Below, one piece after another: positions 52,989 through 64,000 of a stretch of 64,000 nt of DNA; the first letter of the stretch is position 1, and each line of letters begins with the position of its first letter. The DNA comes from Bathynomus jamesi (Eukaryota > Arthropoda > Malacostraca > Isopoda > Cirolanidae), in NCBI GenBank assembly GCA_023014485.1, contig JAJOZX010012304.1, forward strand, positions 48,075 to 112,074, written 5' to 3'. Made by a program: the position numbers and the translations under genes. Under the pieces are notes generated by a model that was not told where the DNA came from, did not search any database, and saw only the letters and a list, made by a program, of their open reading frames with translations.

Positions 52989-53876
52989 TTAAGGACTGAA
53001 GAAACTGGTGATTTTTGCTTGTCCAGTTCCAAACAAATGACTCTCATAATCACTTGTCAGCTCGTTTAACTTTTTGATCGTCTCGTATACCCTGTCGTAG
53101 TTATTGCCATAGCAATATATCTTACGGCGAAGTGTTCCAAAATTCCCAAGAATGTCCTTTATCATATCTGCAGACATTTCTTGTTTCTCCAGATCTTCAC
53201 GCGTGGTGGTCGTGTCTAATGCTGGTTGATCCTCCTCAGGCTCGTGTGAGCAGGACTCTCCTTGTTGTTTCTTGGCATAATGAAGGCCATATCGAATGCG
53301 AAGCGATAATACCAGCTCTTTGATGGTTTGAAATTTTGAATCCCTTCGATTCACTTGGAAGACGCGCACCAATTTGTCGAGAATCAGACTGCACAATTTC
53401 AGAAGACATATCTCCTCTCTTCCTCCTCATGACTTCTATCGAGTGCATACAGCTCCAGTCTCTACTTCACGGTGCTTCCCTTTTGATGGCCGGTAACGTT
53501 GGCCGACCTTTTTATTTTGCCCGCACTTCTCGGAGCTTCTCTTCAGACTTCACCAGTCTCTTACAGTTTGGAGGCCAACGTTATATTACTTGGACGTTTC
53601 CTGGACAGATTTTCCCACTTCATTTCATCCAAGGCCTTCATCTTGTCTCGTAAGGACCTGTATCTTCTTTTGGGTCGATTGGAAATGCCTTTCTTCCGCT
53701 TTCGACGAAGTTGTACAGGAGTTAGGTCGGTTTCCTTGGATGAAGAATGCTCAATGAAGACTGTTGATGCAGTCAGTGTAATTAGTTGGTTGTGGAGTAT
53801 GTTCTTCAGACGAAGAAGAACGCTGTTTGTTCCTCCGTATATGTAGATTTACGAATGAAAAACTTGTCCATGATGA
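52989..53876 (-). pseudogene. Degenerate ORF with PCNA-box-like end (right arm)
   Basis: Mirror of 50508-51400. Here the C-terminal 135 codons are open (52989-53396): DKLVRVFQVNRRDSKFQTIK, LSLRIRYGLHYAKKQQGESC, TTREDLEKQEMSADMIKDIL, ending GQAKITSFFSP. Comparison with the other arm shows most frame breaks are arm-specific one-base indels, so the underlying sequence may be less decayed than either copy suggests. Confidence 0.45.
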
Positions 53877-55333
53877 GCTTTACAATGTCCCGTGTGATTA
53901 TAGGAGTGACGCGAGAGATAAGGTGCGCACGAATGTCTGAGTGCTAATGAATCGAGTCCGGATAGCCATCTTTTACACGAGTGATACGTACTGAAAAGTT
54001 TACTCGGCCGAGTCACTTCGGATGTCGGACGGTTCGTGCGTCAGAGACTTTCGTTTCTCTGGCGTATTCACTTAATCATAATTGTTCTGAACTGATGGAA
54101 TATTAAAATAAATTTAACATATTGAAGTACTCTTAAAGTCCTTTCAATTGATATAAAATTTATTCCGAAATATTAGTGTACGACTTTAAAACTGAAAACA
54201 AATATGATCTAAACAAGTTATAGGTTAATGAAATAGACTGTCACTTATTATTTAATAACAGTTAACAGAAGTTATATTTAATAACCTAATAAATAATAGG
54301 AAATTAACTAAATTAATTATGTAGGCAATTAAGTTGTATTTTTAAATTATTCTTAAATTAATAAACAATTTATAAATCATTAATATGCACCGTGTTGAAA
54401 TTACAAAATATAACTTCCGATGTTTAAACTAAACATTTCTGTTGGAAGGGATTAAATTCCAAGGAATTCCAGGATTAAGAATGGCAGGTAAGGTACTAAA
54501 GGGATTATTTTCCTGTGGAAGATAGAAAGGGTTTCAAATTCACACCTAAGATGGAATGCAAGCCTTTAATGAAAGCTTTTTGATATTTGAAGATGTTGTA
54601 CTCGATATTTATAGAGTACAGTACGGAGTATTTAGCAATAATTTTCGGTACGTTTTTGTATTTAAGCACGAGTTTATTTCACAAAAAGTCTTAGTCATTA
54701 CTGTTCTAAATTGCTATGTTACAATTAATAAATAATTAAGCACTCGCATTAGTAAAACAAGGAAATTTTTTAACCATTTTTTTTTCACTTTAGGGGTCAA
54801 CATTCGCTAGAAATGTGATTTTTGGACTGAAATGGGGGTTATTAGGGTTGCTAGAGATGATTCCATATTTTGTTTAAAGATTTTTGGTTTTACCTTACCC
54901 GAAACGCGTCCAATTTTGCAAGCATTTTTGGCACTGAGCGCCCGGTCGCGACTATATTATACATATACATACACGAGAAAGATAGAGGAATGAAACGTGG
55001 ACAAAAAAATTCTAGGTTCTATCGGCCAGTCAGACAAACAGTTAACCTCCGCCAAGTTGAGTTGTGATTTGAAATAATGACGCGGTGCCCAACAAACATT
55101 AAATATAAAAAAAAATTACAATATTACGTTTATTTAGAGAATCCATCAGTCTTTTATCAATTAAATTCTAAACAAATTTGCACTCGCTATTTTTTTTTTG
55201 TTAGCTGGATAAAAAATTTAAAGTATGACACGTGGGTGGACGTGGCAAATGAAGCGTACATTCAGTGTATGTATAACAATTCCGATGATAATGAAAGGTT
55301 AAAGACTTTATAAAACGTTAAAAGTAGAGTTTT

Positions 55334-55535
55334 GGATCACGAAGATCAGGGCCCCCAGCCTTCTTTAGTTAGCCTTATAGGCTAACTAACGAAAATATCA
55401 CGACCTAACCTAACCAATCGTTAGGTCAACTGTACGCCCTTGACGATTGGTTAGGTTAAGTCGTGATATTTTCGTTAGTTAGCCTTATAAAAGCTAACTA
55501 AAGAAGGCCGGGGGGCCCTGATCTTCAGGTGATCC
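55334..55535. mobile_element. Fold-back MITE, family 2 (right arm)
   Basis: Mirror of 48839-49043; loop TAGGTCAACTGTACGCCC. Confidence 0.85.
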
Positions 55536-55795
55536 AGAATTTTAATCAAACTTGATACGTATAAATTCCTTCAAAGAATTCGATAGGGAATTTCTACCTT
55601 AAAAGCTAAATATAGCCCATGCTATATAAACAAGGATATTATATATATATATAATATATATATTATATATATATATATATATATTATATTATATATATAT
55701 TATGTGTGTGTTAAAGTGATAGGTTTTCAATGAAAACAACTATGAAACTTCTTACCTAACTGGATTAAAAGCTTTAAAACCTCCAAACGAAGTTT

Positions 55796-56086
55796 GGACC
55801 TTTTCCAGTTTGTGTACCGTTTTTCATATAATTTATTTTTGAGAATATTTTTGTTAAAACTAACGAAATATCACGACTTAACCTAACCAATTATCAAGGG
55901 CGTACAGTTGATCTATTATTAATTATAACATTGTTTGTTTCTGGAATAGTATTTACTATTTACTAATAGATCAACTGTGTACGCTCTTGATAATTGGTAG
56001 GTTAAGTCGTGATATTTTCGTTAGTTTTAACAAAATATTCTCAAAAATAAATTATATGAAAAACGTACACAAACTGGAAAAGGTCC
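55796..56086. mobile_element. Fold-back element (right arm)
   Basis: Mirror of 48281-48571. Confidence 0.8.
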
Positions 56087-57198
56087 CGAAGTTTAATTGT
56101 TTATAATGAACATACGAAAGGAATTCCAACTATTTTTTAAGTATTTATTTATTAAAAATGTAAAAAATTTGAAGCATTTCCGTTTTCAAGTTTGACCTCT
56201 CACAAACCTAAATGAAAGAGATAAAACAAACGAGCTAGAAAGAAAAACAACGAAAAACTATTATTTATTATCGAGGCGAAGCGATACAACTTTTATTTTT
56301 ACTACAATAACCGATTTCATATGATGAACATCTGGCAACCCAGGAGAGTCAGCTGACTGAAGTAAACATCAAGTGTTAATAAAGACTGACTTCACTGAAG
56401 ATTGACAAGTATATATTTTATGAGTCAGTGCGAGCGCGTTAGCTGGGAAACTAAGCTGTAGCTAAATATTAGTATTACCTACTTAGTATTATTCTTTATG
56501 AAATAAATAGAGGATAAAATAAGGTCTCATGTTAATATGACCAGGTATCCAAATATGATGATTTTTTCCTCTTTTCAAATAATGAACTTAACTTTAAAAT
56601 AGGTTATCATATTATACTTGTACAGTTTTCGATCATAAAAAAAAAAAAAAAAGCGAATATAACACTCTTTTTCAAGAAAGAACTAAAATACAAAAATATA
56701 ACTGAAAAAAAGAAGAGAAATATTCCCCTAATAAAAACAAATACCATGAATGGAAAACCTAACAACCGGATTATAAATAGGCCTATTCTAAGAAATGCGC
56801 ATCAACTTTTAATTTTAACAAGCTATTTCTGAAGCCAGCTGTCCGGTCAGCCAGTCGGCTGTTGGCTGCAACCATGTCTTGGCTGAACGTCACACGCTCT
56901 CGACTCTCCCCGCCAGCAATAAAGCCATGCAAGGCAGGTCAGGACGCTTTTCAAGGCAATTCAACAAATTTTCTCGTCTGGCAAAAGTCTGACAAGAGAA
57001 ACAAGGCAAAGCCGTAGTAGACGTTGCGAAAGTACTAAAAAATCAATTGAAAAGGGGTTGATTAAGATGGGGTACTATCCCTTTCTTCATAATTCAGGCT
57101 TATATATATATATATATATATTATTTTTTTTTTTTCATTTATTCGTTATTTCTCTTCCCCGTGTGCAGAGACGCTCCTTATTTACGTCGTTTCTATTC

Positions 57199-57229
<31 letters not shown>

Positions 57230-57562
57230 ATATATATGTTTCTGACAAGAAAAGAAGGGTTCAAACGAGACTGACTCAAGGTTATTGTAAAATGAGCGAT
57301 ATGCCCTACTTTTAAGTTTTAAATCAATTTCATACAACTACATTTAGCCAACGTCTACAGAGAGGGAGAAAACCTAATTAGAAATATTTGAAGCCATAAT
57401 TAGTGACATGAATAAACTTGGTCCAATTTAAACGCTAAAGCCTTGCTTAAATATTTAATAAGCTCTAATAACTACAAAAACTATATATACTGTACACAGA
57501 ATGGCCCCCAAAATATACCCACTTTTAAATGCAAATTATTAAAATAATACAGTCTTCCGGGC

Positions 57563-57614
<52 letters not shown>

Positions 57615-59320
57615 CAGTGGTGTAGGCACTATACTTCTTTCAATTACGTCACTAGTCCCGCTGGCATCAACTAATCAACCCATAAGAGAGCATCAGCTGA
57701 CCAAAATGGGGCCACTGAATGTGGCACTCAAGTGCCTGCTAACCCTATTTCAAGACCTCTAGGATAATCGAAACACAAATGCATAAAAAAGAATATCGTA
57801 TACAAGGAGGTAAAAATGAACGGCGAGGGTAGGTAAGTGAGGGAATAAGGGATGAGGGGAAAGAGGCAGGAAGGCACCTTCGAATAGGCGTAGCTATATC
57901 AAGAGAGGAGGGGAAAGGGATGAGGGAAATGGGGTAGGAGTGAGGGGTCTTTAAAGCTGACCTCCAGACGAAAGTAATCAATACACACGAAGAAACCTGC
58001 CAACTACCGTACTGCTCCCTTCTCCTCCGATTAAACTTTGCAGCCTAGTTTTCCCTCCCCTCTGTAAGTGCTCCCACTTGGGAGGAGACACCAAGGCACT
58101 GTGCCAGTCAAACCGATAGACAGAATCAGACAATAGACAGGCAGCACAGCTGTAAGTTGTTCAATTTTTATTTTCTTTAATCCAATATTAAACCACAGGG
58201 TGGTCCGAGAATCGGTTGTACGGTTTCTTTTAACAGCTGCATTTAATCCTACGCTGAATTATGGAACACCCTGTGTACCGTATGATGAAAATCCAATGTA
58301 GCCACTCATGGTCGTTTTACACGCTTACTTACACAAAAGTTTGAGAAAAGGTTCTATTTACATAATCTTTATTTAAAGAAAAGAAAGATTTTGTTGTGTA
58401 AAGAACTTGAAGACACATCCCTTATTTGGTTCGGGTGACCTCACAAACTCAAATTCTTATCATTTTAGCCAAACTGCCGGCCAATGGATGCGGCTTGAGT
58501 ATTAATCTCTCTTTTACACACACACACACACACACACAGTAATTAACCCCAAACCGGTTTGGAATCTATTAAAAGTTCGTTCTATCCCTTTACACAATTC
58601 TTTACCTTATTTAAAGGTTGTCAACTTGAAAGTTTAAAAAACTGATAAACGCTTTGATAAATATTCTATCAATTGGTATACAAGTAGAGCAAACGTCAAA
58701 ATAACGTTTTTGGCTCTCAGATACTAAAGAAAACCTTTCCTACTTTTATTTCTAGCGGGTTGCACAATCTCGTGTCAAATCATAAGTATACGAGATAGTT
58801 TCTTTAACTTTCCTATATTTAACGCTACACTTAACATATTCTCTCACGTTCCCTTAAAAAAGGGGGAGGGGAGACCCTTTAAGACAAAAATTTAACACTC
58901 GATACTTCAAATGTGAACGGAAATTGCATCTTGAATAGAAACCACGACTCCAGTCCAATTTTCCAAAAGAGAAACCGCGTCTTAAGAATGCTACTGGTTA
59001 TAAAACACCTGTTTAAGAATGTTTAAGGAAGCCTCATACTTATCCTGCGGGTCATTTACACCCGTTTCACATTCACATTCAAAACGTTCGGAAAGAAACG
59101 GCTCAGTCCTGTAAGAATGCTCACGGAACCTCGCATTCCTGTCATTCCTCGCATCATCGGAGAGTCAAAGGGCCTGAGGCCCTTTTGGGGGCTGTGGTAC
59201 GAAGTGGCATAAAAAGGGTCAGGTAGTTCCTCTTACTACACAACTCAAATACCATGAATGAACGCCATAATACCGTAAAGTACAACTTAACAGGTCAATG
59301 GGTAGGAGTAGAAATAAATT

Positions 59321-59359
<39 letters not shown>

Positions 59360-60210
59360 ATAATTTCTATATATATATAAATTTATAATTTACATATATA
59401 TATATATATATATATATTACAAAATGTAGGAACTAAGCTTGCTAAATGTACATTATATATGGATACCACTCCGTTCTTTAAGGCCTAAACCAACGTTACC
59501 CGTGTTATTTACTCTAATTACATATAAAAAAATACTCAAGAGACGCCCGTTTACGGGTGGCCAAGAATATATAACAAGTGAAATAAGCAGACGCTAACCT
59601 ATAATTGGATCAGTTACATAGGTCCTCATTAAAACCCAACTATTTTGTGTGTGATAAATAAAAAAGGAACCAGACCTAAAAGTGTTGCAACATAATAATA
59701 ACAGACAGCCTATATGCCACTCCCAGTTCAGTTAGAAGGCGCGACGATCAGCTCAGCCGCTCCTACGATTCAAGCCATGTGATGCTTCTTATATCAGCTG
59801 TTTCAGTCCTTACAACTTTACGTAATTTTTGTCTTTAACGTATATTAATCCCGTCCATACTATACCTGATTAAAAGGTCATATTTATTTTTCAGGAGAAT
59901 CGTATCGTTAAGTAATTAGGAGGGAGCACCAGACTTTGTAATAACGAGTAATATTGAGAGTGTTGGCAAGTTCAGCCATATGGCGCCACCGCATAGTTTG
60001 TCAGCTGATTAGACCGGCATGGCGGTAGAATCAGCTGATAAATCATCACCATTTATAACTAACATAACATAACACAACAAAGATTTTAATGTTATTTTAC
60101 GTCTGAATAGAATCACAGGAAAGGAAATTATTCAGAGCGAGATGTTAACATGAGAAAAGCGCCAGAAAATGATCATAGGAAAAACGACGAGACTTGACAG
60201 TTGCCCAAGC
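56087..60210. other. Right-arm mirror of 44140-48280; no independent gene
   Basis: Same microsatellites in reverse order: (TA)n at ~57100-57120, ~57200-57237 and ~57565-57612; (CA)n at ~58515-58539; (TA)n at ~59325-59415. The 82-bp MITE mirror is at ~58190-58275. Frames here are chance. Confidence 0.6.
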
Positions 60211-60214
60211 TTAC

Positions 60215-60294
60215 CTGCAAAGTGATCCAATAGCTTCTTCATCTTCTAGATTAATATCATCGATCCTTCTCTTCTCACCTACTCTTGGATACAT
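60215..60294 (-). CDS. First coding exon of an unrecognised host gene (right arm)
   Basis: Identical in length and sequence to 44059-44138: ATG at 60294, donor after 60215, phase 2, same start-stop mini-uORF just upstream. It points towards the palindrome axis, opposite to the left copy. Confidence 0.5.
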
Positions 60295-60414
60295 TGTCAC
60301 ATGGAGAATAACTATTAACTACAACTTCAACACAAAATTATTTTAAAACACTTCGATTATACCACTTAAAATTCAAATTTAAACAACGAAATCTTGCTTC
60401 ACTCCTCATCCGAA

Positions 60415-60450
60415 CGCGGGAGACTTCCGTTTGGCGGGAAACCAATCATG
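60415..60450 (-). promoter_or_regulatory. CCAAT/E2F/ETS promoter block (right arm)
   Basis: ACTTCCGTTTGGCGGGAAACC followed by AATCATGG is the reverse complement of the left-arm block at 43905-43930. Confidence 0.5.
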
Positions 60451-61169
60451 GCGACTAAAAAATAGTCCGCCAAGGCTGTCTTACGCGCCATCGTTTAAAT
60501 AAATTTTAGTTTAAAGGTATCTGAAGCATTACAATCACCTTTTGAATTCGACGACTACAATAAGAGAAGTAATTCATTCGTTATATTGAGATGACACTCG
60601 ATGTAAATGACTTATTAGCAACAAACATGAAGAACTACTTGTTTACGCTCGTAGTATTTGATGGTGGTTATGAAGCCAGTCTGCGCGGGAAGCAGACAAA
60701 CCCACGTCTACGGCTGTACGCTATGCTCTGTGATTGTAAAACGCCTTTTATGACTGAAATTGTTATGGTATTATTTGTGGTAATATTGATTTCACTTTTA
60801 ATAATGCTCTTAAACCACCATTATCATAATTTTCATTATAATTTTTGCTTATAAAAGAATAAAACAACATTCCCTCGTAGCTTTTAAATCATTTATTTTG
60901 TAAAATATATAATTGGATTTCATATAGTACTCGAAGTGTGAGTCAATGGACAACGGCTGGGTGGACCAACTTGGCTTCGGTATTCACACACAACTCACAG
61001 CTGACTCCAAATTAATTTAGTTCGCTTAGCTATTTGTTCGTCGATCTGTTGTATCCAATTTCTTATCTATTTTTACATTTTGCACAAACATTAATAGCTG
61101 TTGTTCAACTACAGTTGCCTACTACAATTTAGAACTCAGGAACATAAAAATTACATATATATATATATG

Positions 61170-61305
61170 GTAAACACTTAGTTTCACGGAGACCAGTTCT
61201 TTCAAACTGGTTACAAAGATCCTGATTGGTCAGGTCACGTGGGAAATATCTAACATCTGAAACGACCACCAAACCTAGTGTACTCTGGTCTTCGTGAAAC
61301 TAATA
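61170..61305. mobile_element. Short MITE with TTAGTTTCACG ends (right arm)
   Basis: Mirror of 43054-43180, flanked by TA tracts. Confidence 0.7.
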
Positions 61306-62344
61306 TATATATATATATAGAATGAATTAGCTTTAAACGAAGAAAAATGATATTTAACGTAAAGAATTCATTCATTACTACTAAATTTAAATCTTAAATT
61401 GAACTATATTTTACAAATTAAGTTTCTACGCATATAATTACAAATGATGAATGCACACACACACACACACACATACACATGCGTAAATATCTATTAATAG
61501 AAGCGGATAAAATTATATTTTAAACTGTTCACGTATATTATATATATATATATATATTATTGAGACTAAGGTTTAATTAGTATAACCTTGGCATTAATTA
61601 ATACATAAATATGTCATTGCATTTATTTTTCCATTTTCCAAGAAAAAGCTGAGTACATTCCTTTTGGTTTGTAATAATTCCTCAAAGTAACACATTTGCT
61701 ATAAGACAAATCAGTTGAAGGACTATTTAAAAGTATGTGTACGTTACACGCACATGTAACCTATCGTATTGAGGTTCAGAATTCTTTGTTTACAATGATC
61801 GTCAAAAACCTGAGGAAAAAAAGATTACTACAAATCCTTTCAATGGAACAGCGTAGACTGTTCTTCTTCTTCTCACTACTTGTTGCGTTTACTGCTGTAT
61901 TGAGGTGTGTTTATTCGCACTTAAAGTGGAATTTAAAGTCTTTAATAAATAAATAATTAATTACATTTCTTTCAAGAACGATTTACTGTATGGAATTTTT
62001 CTTGATGCGTTCCATCTCTCTCTCTCTCTCTCTCTCTATCGTCAAATCTATTATTACGTAAATTTCTTAACAATTTTTCATTGAATTATCTAAAATTTGA
62101 GGAAAAATTATCATTGCAGTATCTTTATATCTGATAAATGAAACAAAAATGAGATATCAAAAAAGGATAAATTATTACAGATGGATTGTCAGATGGAGAT
62201 AAGAGAGAGATAAGAAATAGCGTTTGTAATCTGTATTTAAATATTTTTTCATTGTCAATGAATGAAGCATATCATATTATTTTTTAGAGTTTTATCTCAT
62301 ATATATTATATATATATATATATTATGTATATAAACCTGGTAAA

Positions 62345-64000
62345 AGTTCCGTACGTAGGTATCTTCACACGAAGGTCAAGCTGGTGGCCCCACCTCTAGT
62401 CCTGGCCTGATGGAGGAGCGAGTTGCTTTCGTGCGATCTCTTTCGCACATAGCGACCCGGCTCATCTGGTATCGTCCTGAGCCAAGCATCTAGTCTTCTT
62501 TCGAAGATTTCAATTTTAACCCCTGTGACATTCCTGAGGTCCTTTGGAAGCTGGTTAACAAGTCTTAGCCGCCTGATAACCAAACTACTTTTTTTTCAGT
62601 GTGATGTCCCTTGTCGGGTCTCTAGTTTGGGAACACTACACATTCTGTCTTTCCTATTTTCCAGTGTTGTTTGGATGTTAATTGGTTTAGTTTGACGTTA
62701 GGTACCAGTTTTTCAATAATTTTTCATATGTAAATTATGGTGTACCTCTCTCTTCCTCTTCTTCTTTCCAGGGAGTACAGATTTTTTCTTTTCAGCAAAC
62801 ACAGATTTAATTTATGTACATTAAATATCGAGTAGTTGAGTTCTTTCCAGCCATCAATCTTGGCCGTAAAATTCCTCTGGACTTCTTCTAGTTTATTGAC
62901 TAAGCAGTATTCAAGTTTTGATATGATCAGTGTTTTCAGCAGGAGAATCATTACCTTCTGGACCCTTCTTTTGAAAGTTCTCAGTAGCTGTCCCGTAATT
63001 CTCTTTGCTTTGTTTATTGCCATCTGATTCTGTGTTTTAAATTTTGCATCTTCGGTCATTATTACCTCTAAGTCTTTTGCTTTCGTGCTTCTCTGAATTT
63101 CCTGTCTGTCTGGAACATAATATGCTAGCTAAGTTCTTCATTTCTTCTATATCTCAAGAGCTGAAATTTCTCGATGTTAAGATTTATGTTACTGTTTTCT
63201 GACCATTTGTATATTCCGTTTGTGTCCCTCTGTAGGGTTTCCACCTCTTCTGCATTGCCAGTTTTTCTGATGATCTATGTATTGTCAGCAAAGGATGTTA
63301 CTATACTGTTGTCGTCTACTTCATAGTTTATGTCTGTCAGCATGATAATGAATAAGAGTGGTTGCTAATATTGTTCCTTGTGGAACTGGCTGCGTATTTC
63401 CGAATTTTACTTCCCTGCCGTTCCCTGAAGAAGTTGTAGATCCATTTTCCCACTTTGCCTGTTATTTCCGTGTTTCATTTTATGTGCTATTTTGTCATGA
63501 TCAAACTTATCGAATGTTTCAGCAAAATCCGTGTATCGTAGTTATCTTTGCTCTCACGTGCGTCTATGATATTGTTATAGTGCCCTATTAGTTGTGAAAG
63601 GCACGATCTTCCTGATCTGAATCCGTGCTGGTTCTCATTGAACCTTTCCTGTGTCTCCAAAAAGTCATATATATTTTCTAAGGCTACTCTTTCAAATATT
63701 TTGGTGAGATGTGATGTCAATGACATCGGTCTATAGTTCTTTGCTTGAGACCTATCTCCCCTTTTATATATAGGAATAATGTTCGTTCTTTTTAGTATGC
63801 TTGCTATTTCCCCCGTGTCCAGTGATCTCTACATTCAATAAAGGAGTGTAGCTCTTTCGTTCTTACAATTTTTAATCCACAAGGCATTCCATTTGCCCGG
63901 GCCTGTAGCTGATTTGGATTTCATTTGGCCTACAGCTTTCGCTATATCCGCGTTTAATTCAAAGTCAGTTATACATTCTCCATTCAATTACTCTTCAAAA
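62345..64000 (-). pseudogene. Non-LTR retrotransposon RT and C-terminus (right arm, cut by window end)
   Basis: Mirror of 40351-42000. Minus frames: SLTSHLTKIFERVALENIYD and NENQHGFRSGRSCLSQLIG (63487-63726), TEDAKFKTQNQMAINKAKRI (62724-63059), QLPKDLRNVTGVKIEIFERR (62365-62583). The element must continue beyond 64000 if the mirror does. Confidence 0.75.

Larger units (their letters stand above)
40351..64000. repeat. Giant inverted repeat (palindrome), arms >=11.8 kb
   Basis: 40351-52178 reads as the reverse complement of 52200-64000. Checked at many points: the non-LTR end (41764-41982 / 62365-62583), first exon (44059-44138 / 60215-60294), fold-back MITEs (48839-49043 / 55334-55535) and degenerate ORFs (50929 / 53448). 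Paired coordinates sum to 104350-104380 throughout. The spacer is 21 nt (52179-52199). Arms differ mainly by 1-2 base indels, microsatellite lengths and scattered substitutions. The last base of the window is still inside the mirror, so the outer boundary is unseen. It may be a real palindrome or a fold-back read artefact. Confidence 0.95.

Noticed and set aside
60591..60854. 87-residue frame with a hydrophobic C-terminus
   Set aside because: Looks like a membrane segment but comes from AT-rich DNA; the mirror in the left arm offers no support as a gene.
40351..64000. Two independent insertions of the same large transposon in inverted orientation
   Set aside because: The mirrored tract includes unrelated elements, microsatellites and a host-type exon in the same relative positions, which only a single inverted duplication or fold-back explains.

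Overview
The window looks like arthropod nuclear DNA, most likely from a crustacean such as a decapod; this is an inference. The support is very AT-rich sequence, dense (TA)n, (CA)n, (GA)n and (GATA)n arrays, short TTAGG-type interstitial repeats, spliceosomal introns, and a fauna of PIF/Harbinger, hAT, Tc1/mariner, Penelope-like, non-LTR and SINE elements. No bacterial or organellar signal is present. Many coding frames are broken by single-base indels, as in old transposons or lightly polished long-read sequence.

Region 1 (1-6.8 kb) holds mostly non-coding repeats: a GATAATAA tandem, fold-back elements, a 34-bp minisatellite, a 73-bp piggyBac-type MITE, a 5S-rRNA-derived SINE and a recurring ~205-bp fold-back MITE.

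Region 2 (6.8-24.2 kb) is a nest of transposons. A Tc1 transposase remnant is interrupted at ~7.41 kb by a PIF/Harbinger element running to ~23.50 kb. Its MADF/BESS accessory gene (+) and its DDE transposase gene (-) interleave. Inside it are a hAT element (8066-14603, TSD GTTATAAC), a second hAT inside the first (8624-13467, TSD ATTATATT), a Penelope-like element inside the second (9.69-13.05 kb) carrying two inverted hammerhead-ribozyme-like motifs, a composite BED-finger element (14.73-17.01 kb), an element with a TAA duplication and an uncharacterised transposase-like protein (17646-20006), and a hAT MITE (21194-21648).

Region 3 (24.2-38.5 kb) is a patchwork: an internally deleted mariner, TA-flanked MITEs, two-module tRNA-derived SINEs, 5S-derived SINEs, non-LTR 3' ends, hAT MITEs with perfect 8-bp duplications, piggyBac-type MITEs and many microsatellites.

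Region 4 (38.5-64 kb) starts with a decayed non-LTR retrotransposon and then becomes one very large inverted repeat. 40351-52178 is mirrored by 52200-64000 around a 21-nt spacer, which is the loop of a fold-back MITE. The mirror is cut by the window end. Each arm carries one probable host-gene first exon (44059-44138 +; 60215-60294 -) behind a CCAAT/E2F/ETS-type promoter. Both exons point towards the centre. The palindrome is either a real genomic structure or a fold-back sequencing/assembly artefact, and the sequence alone cannot decide. Apart from that exon, no host gene could be supported.
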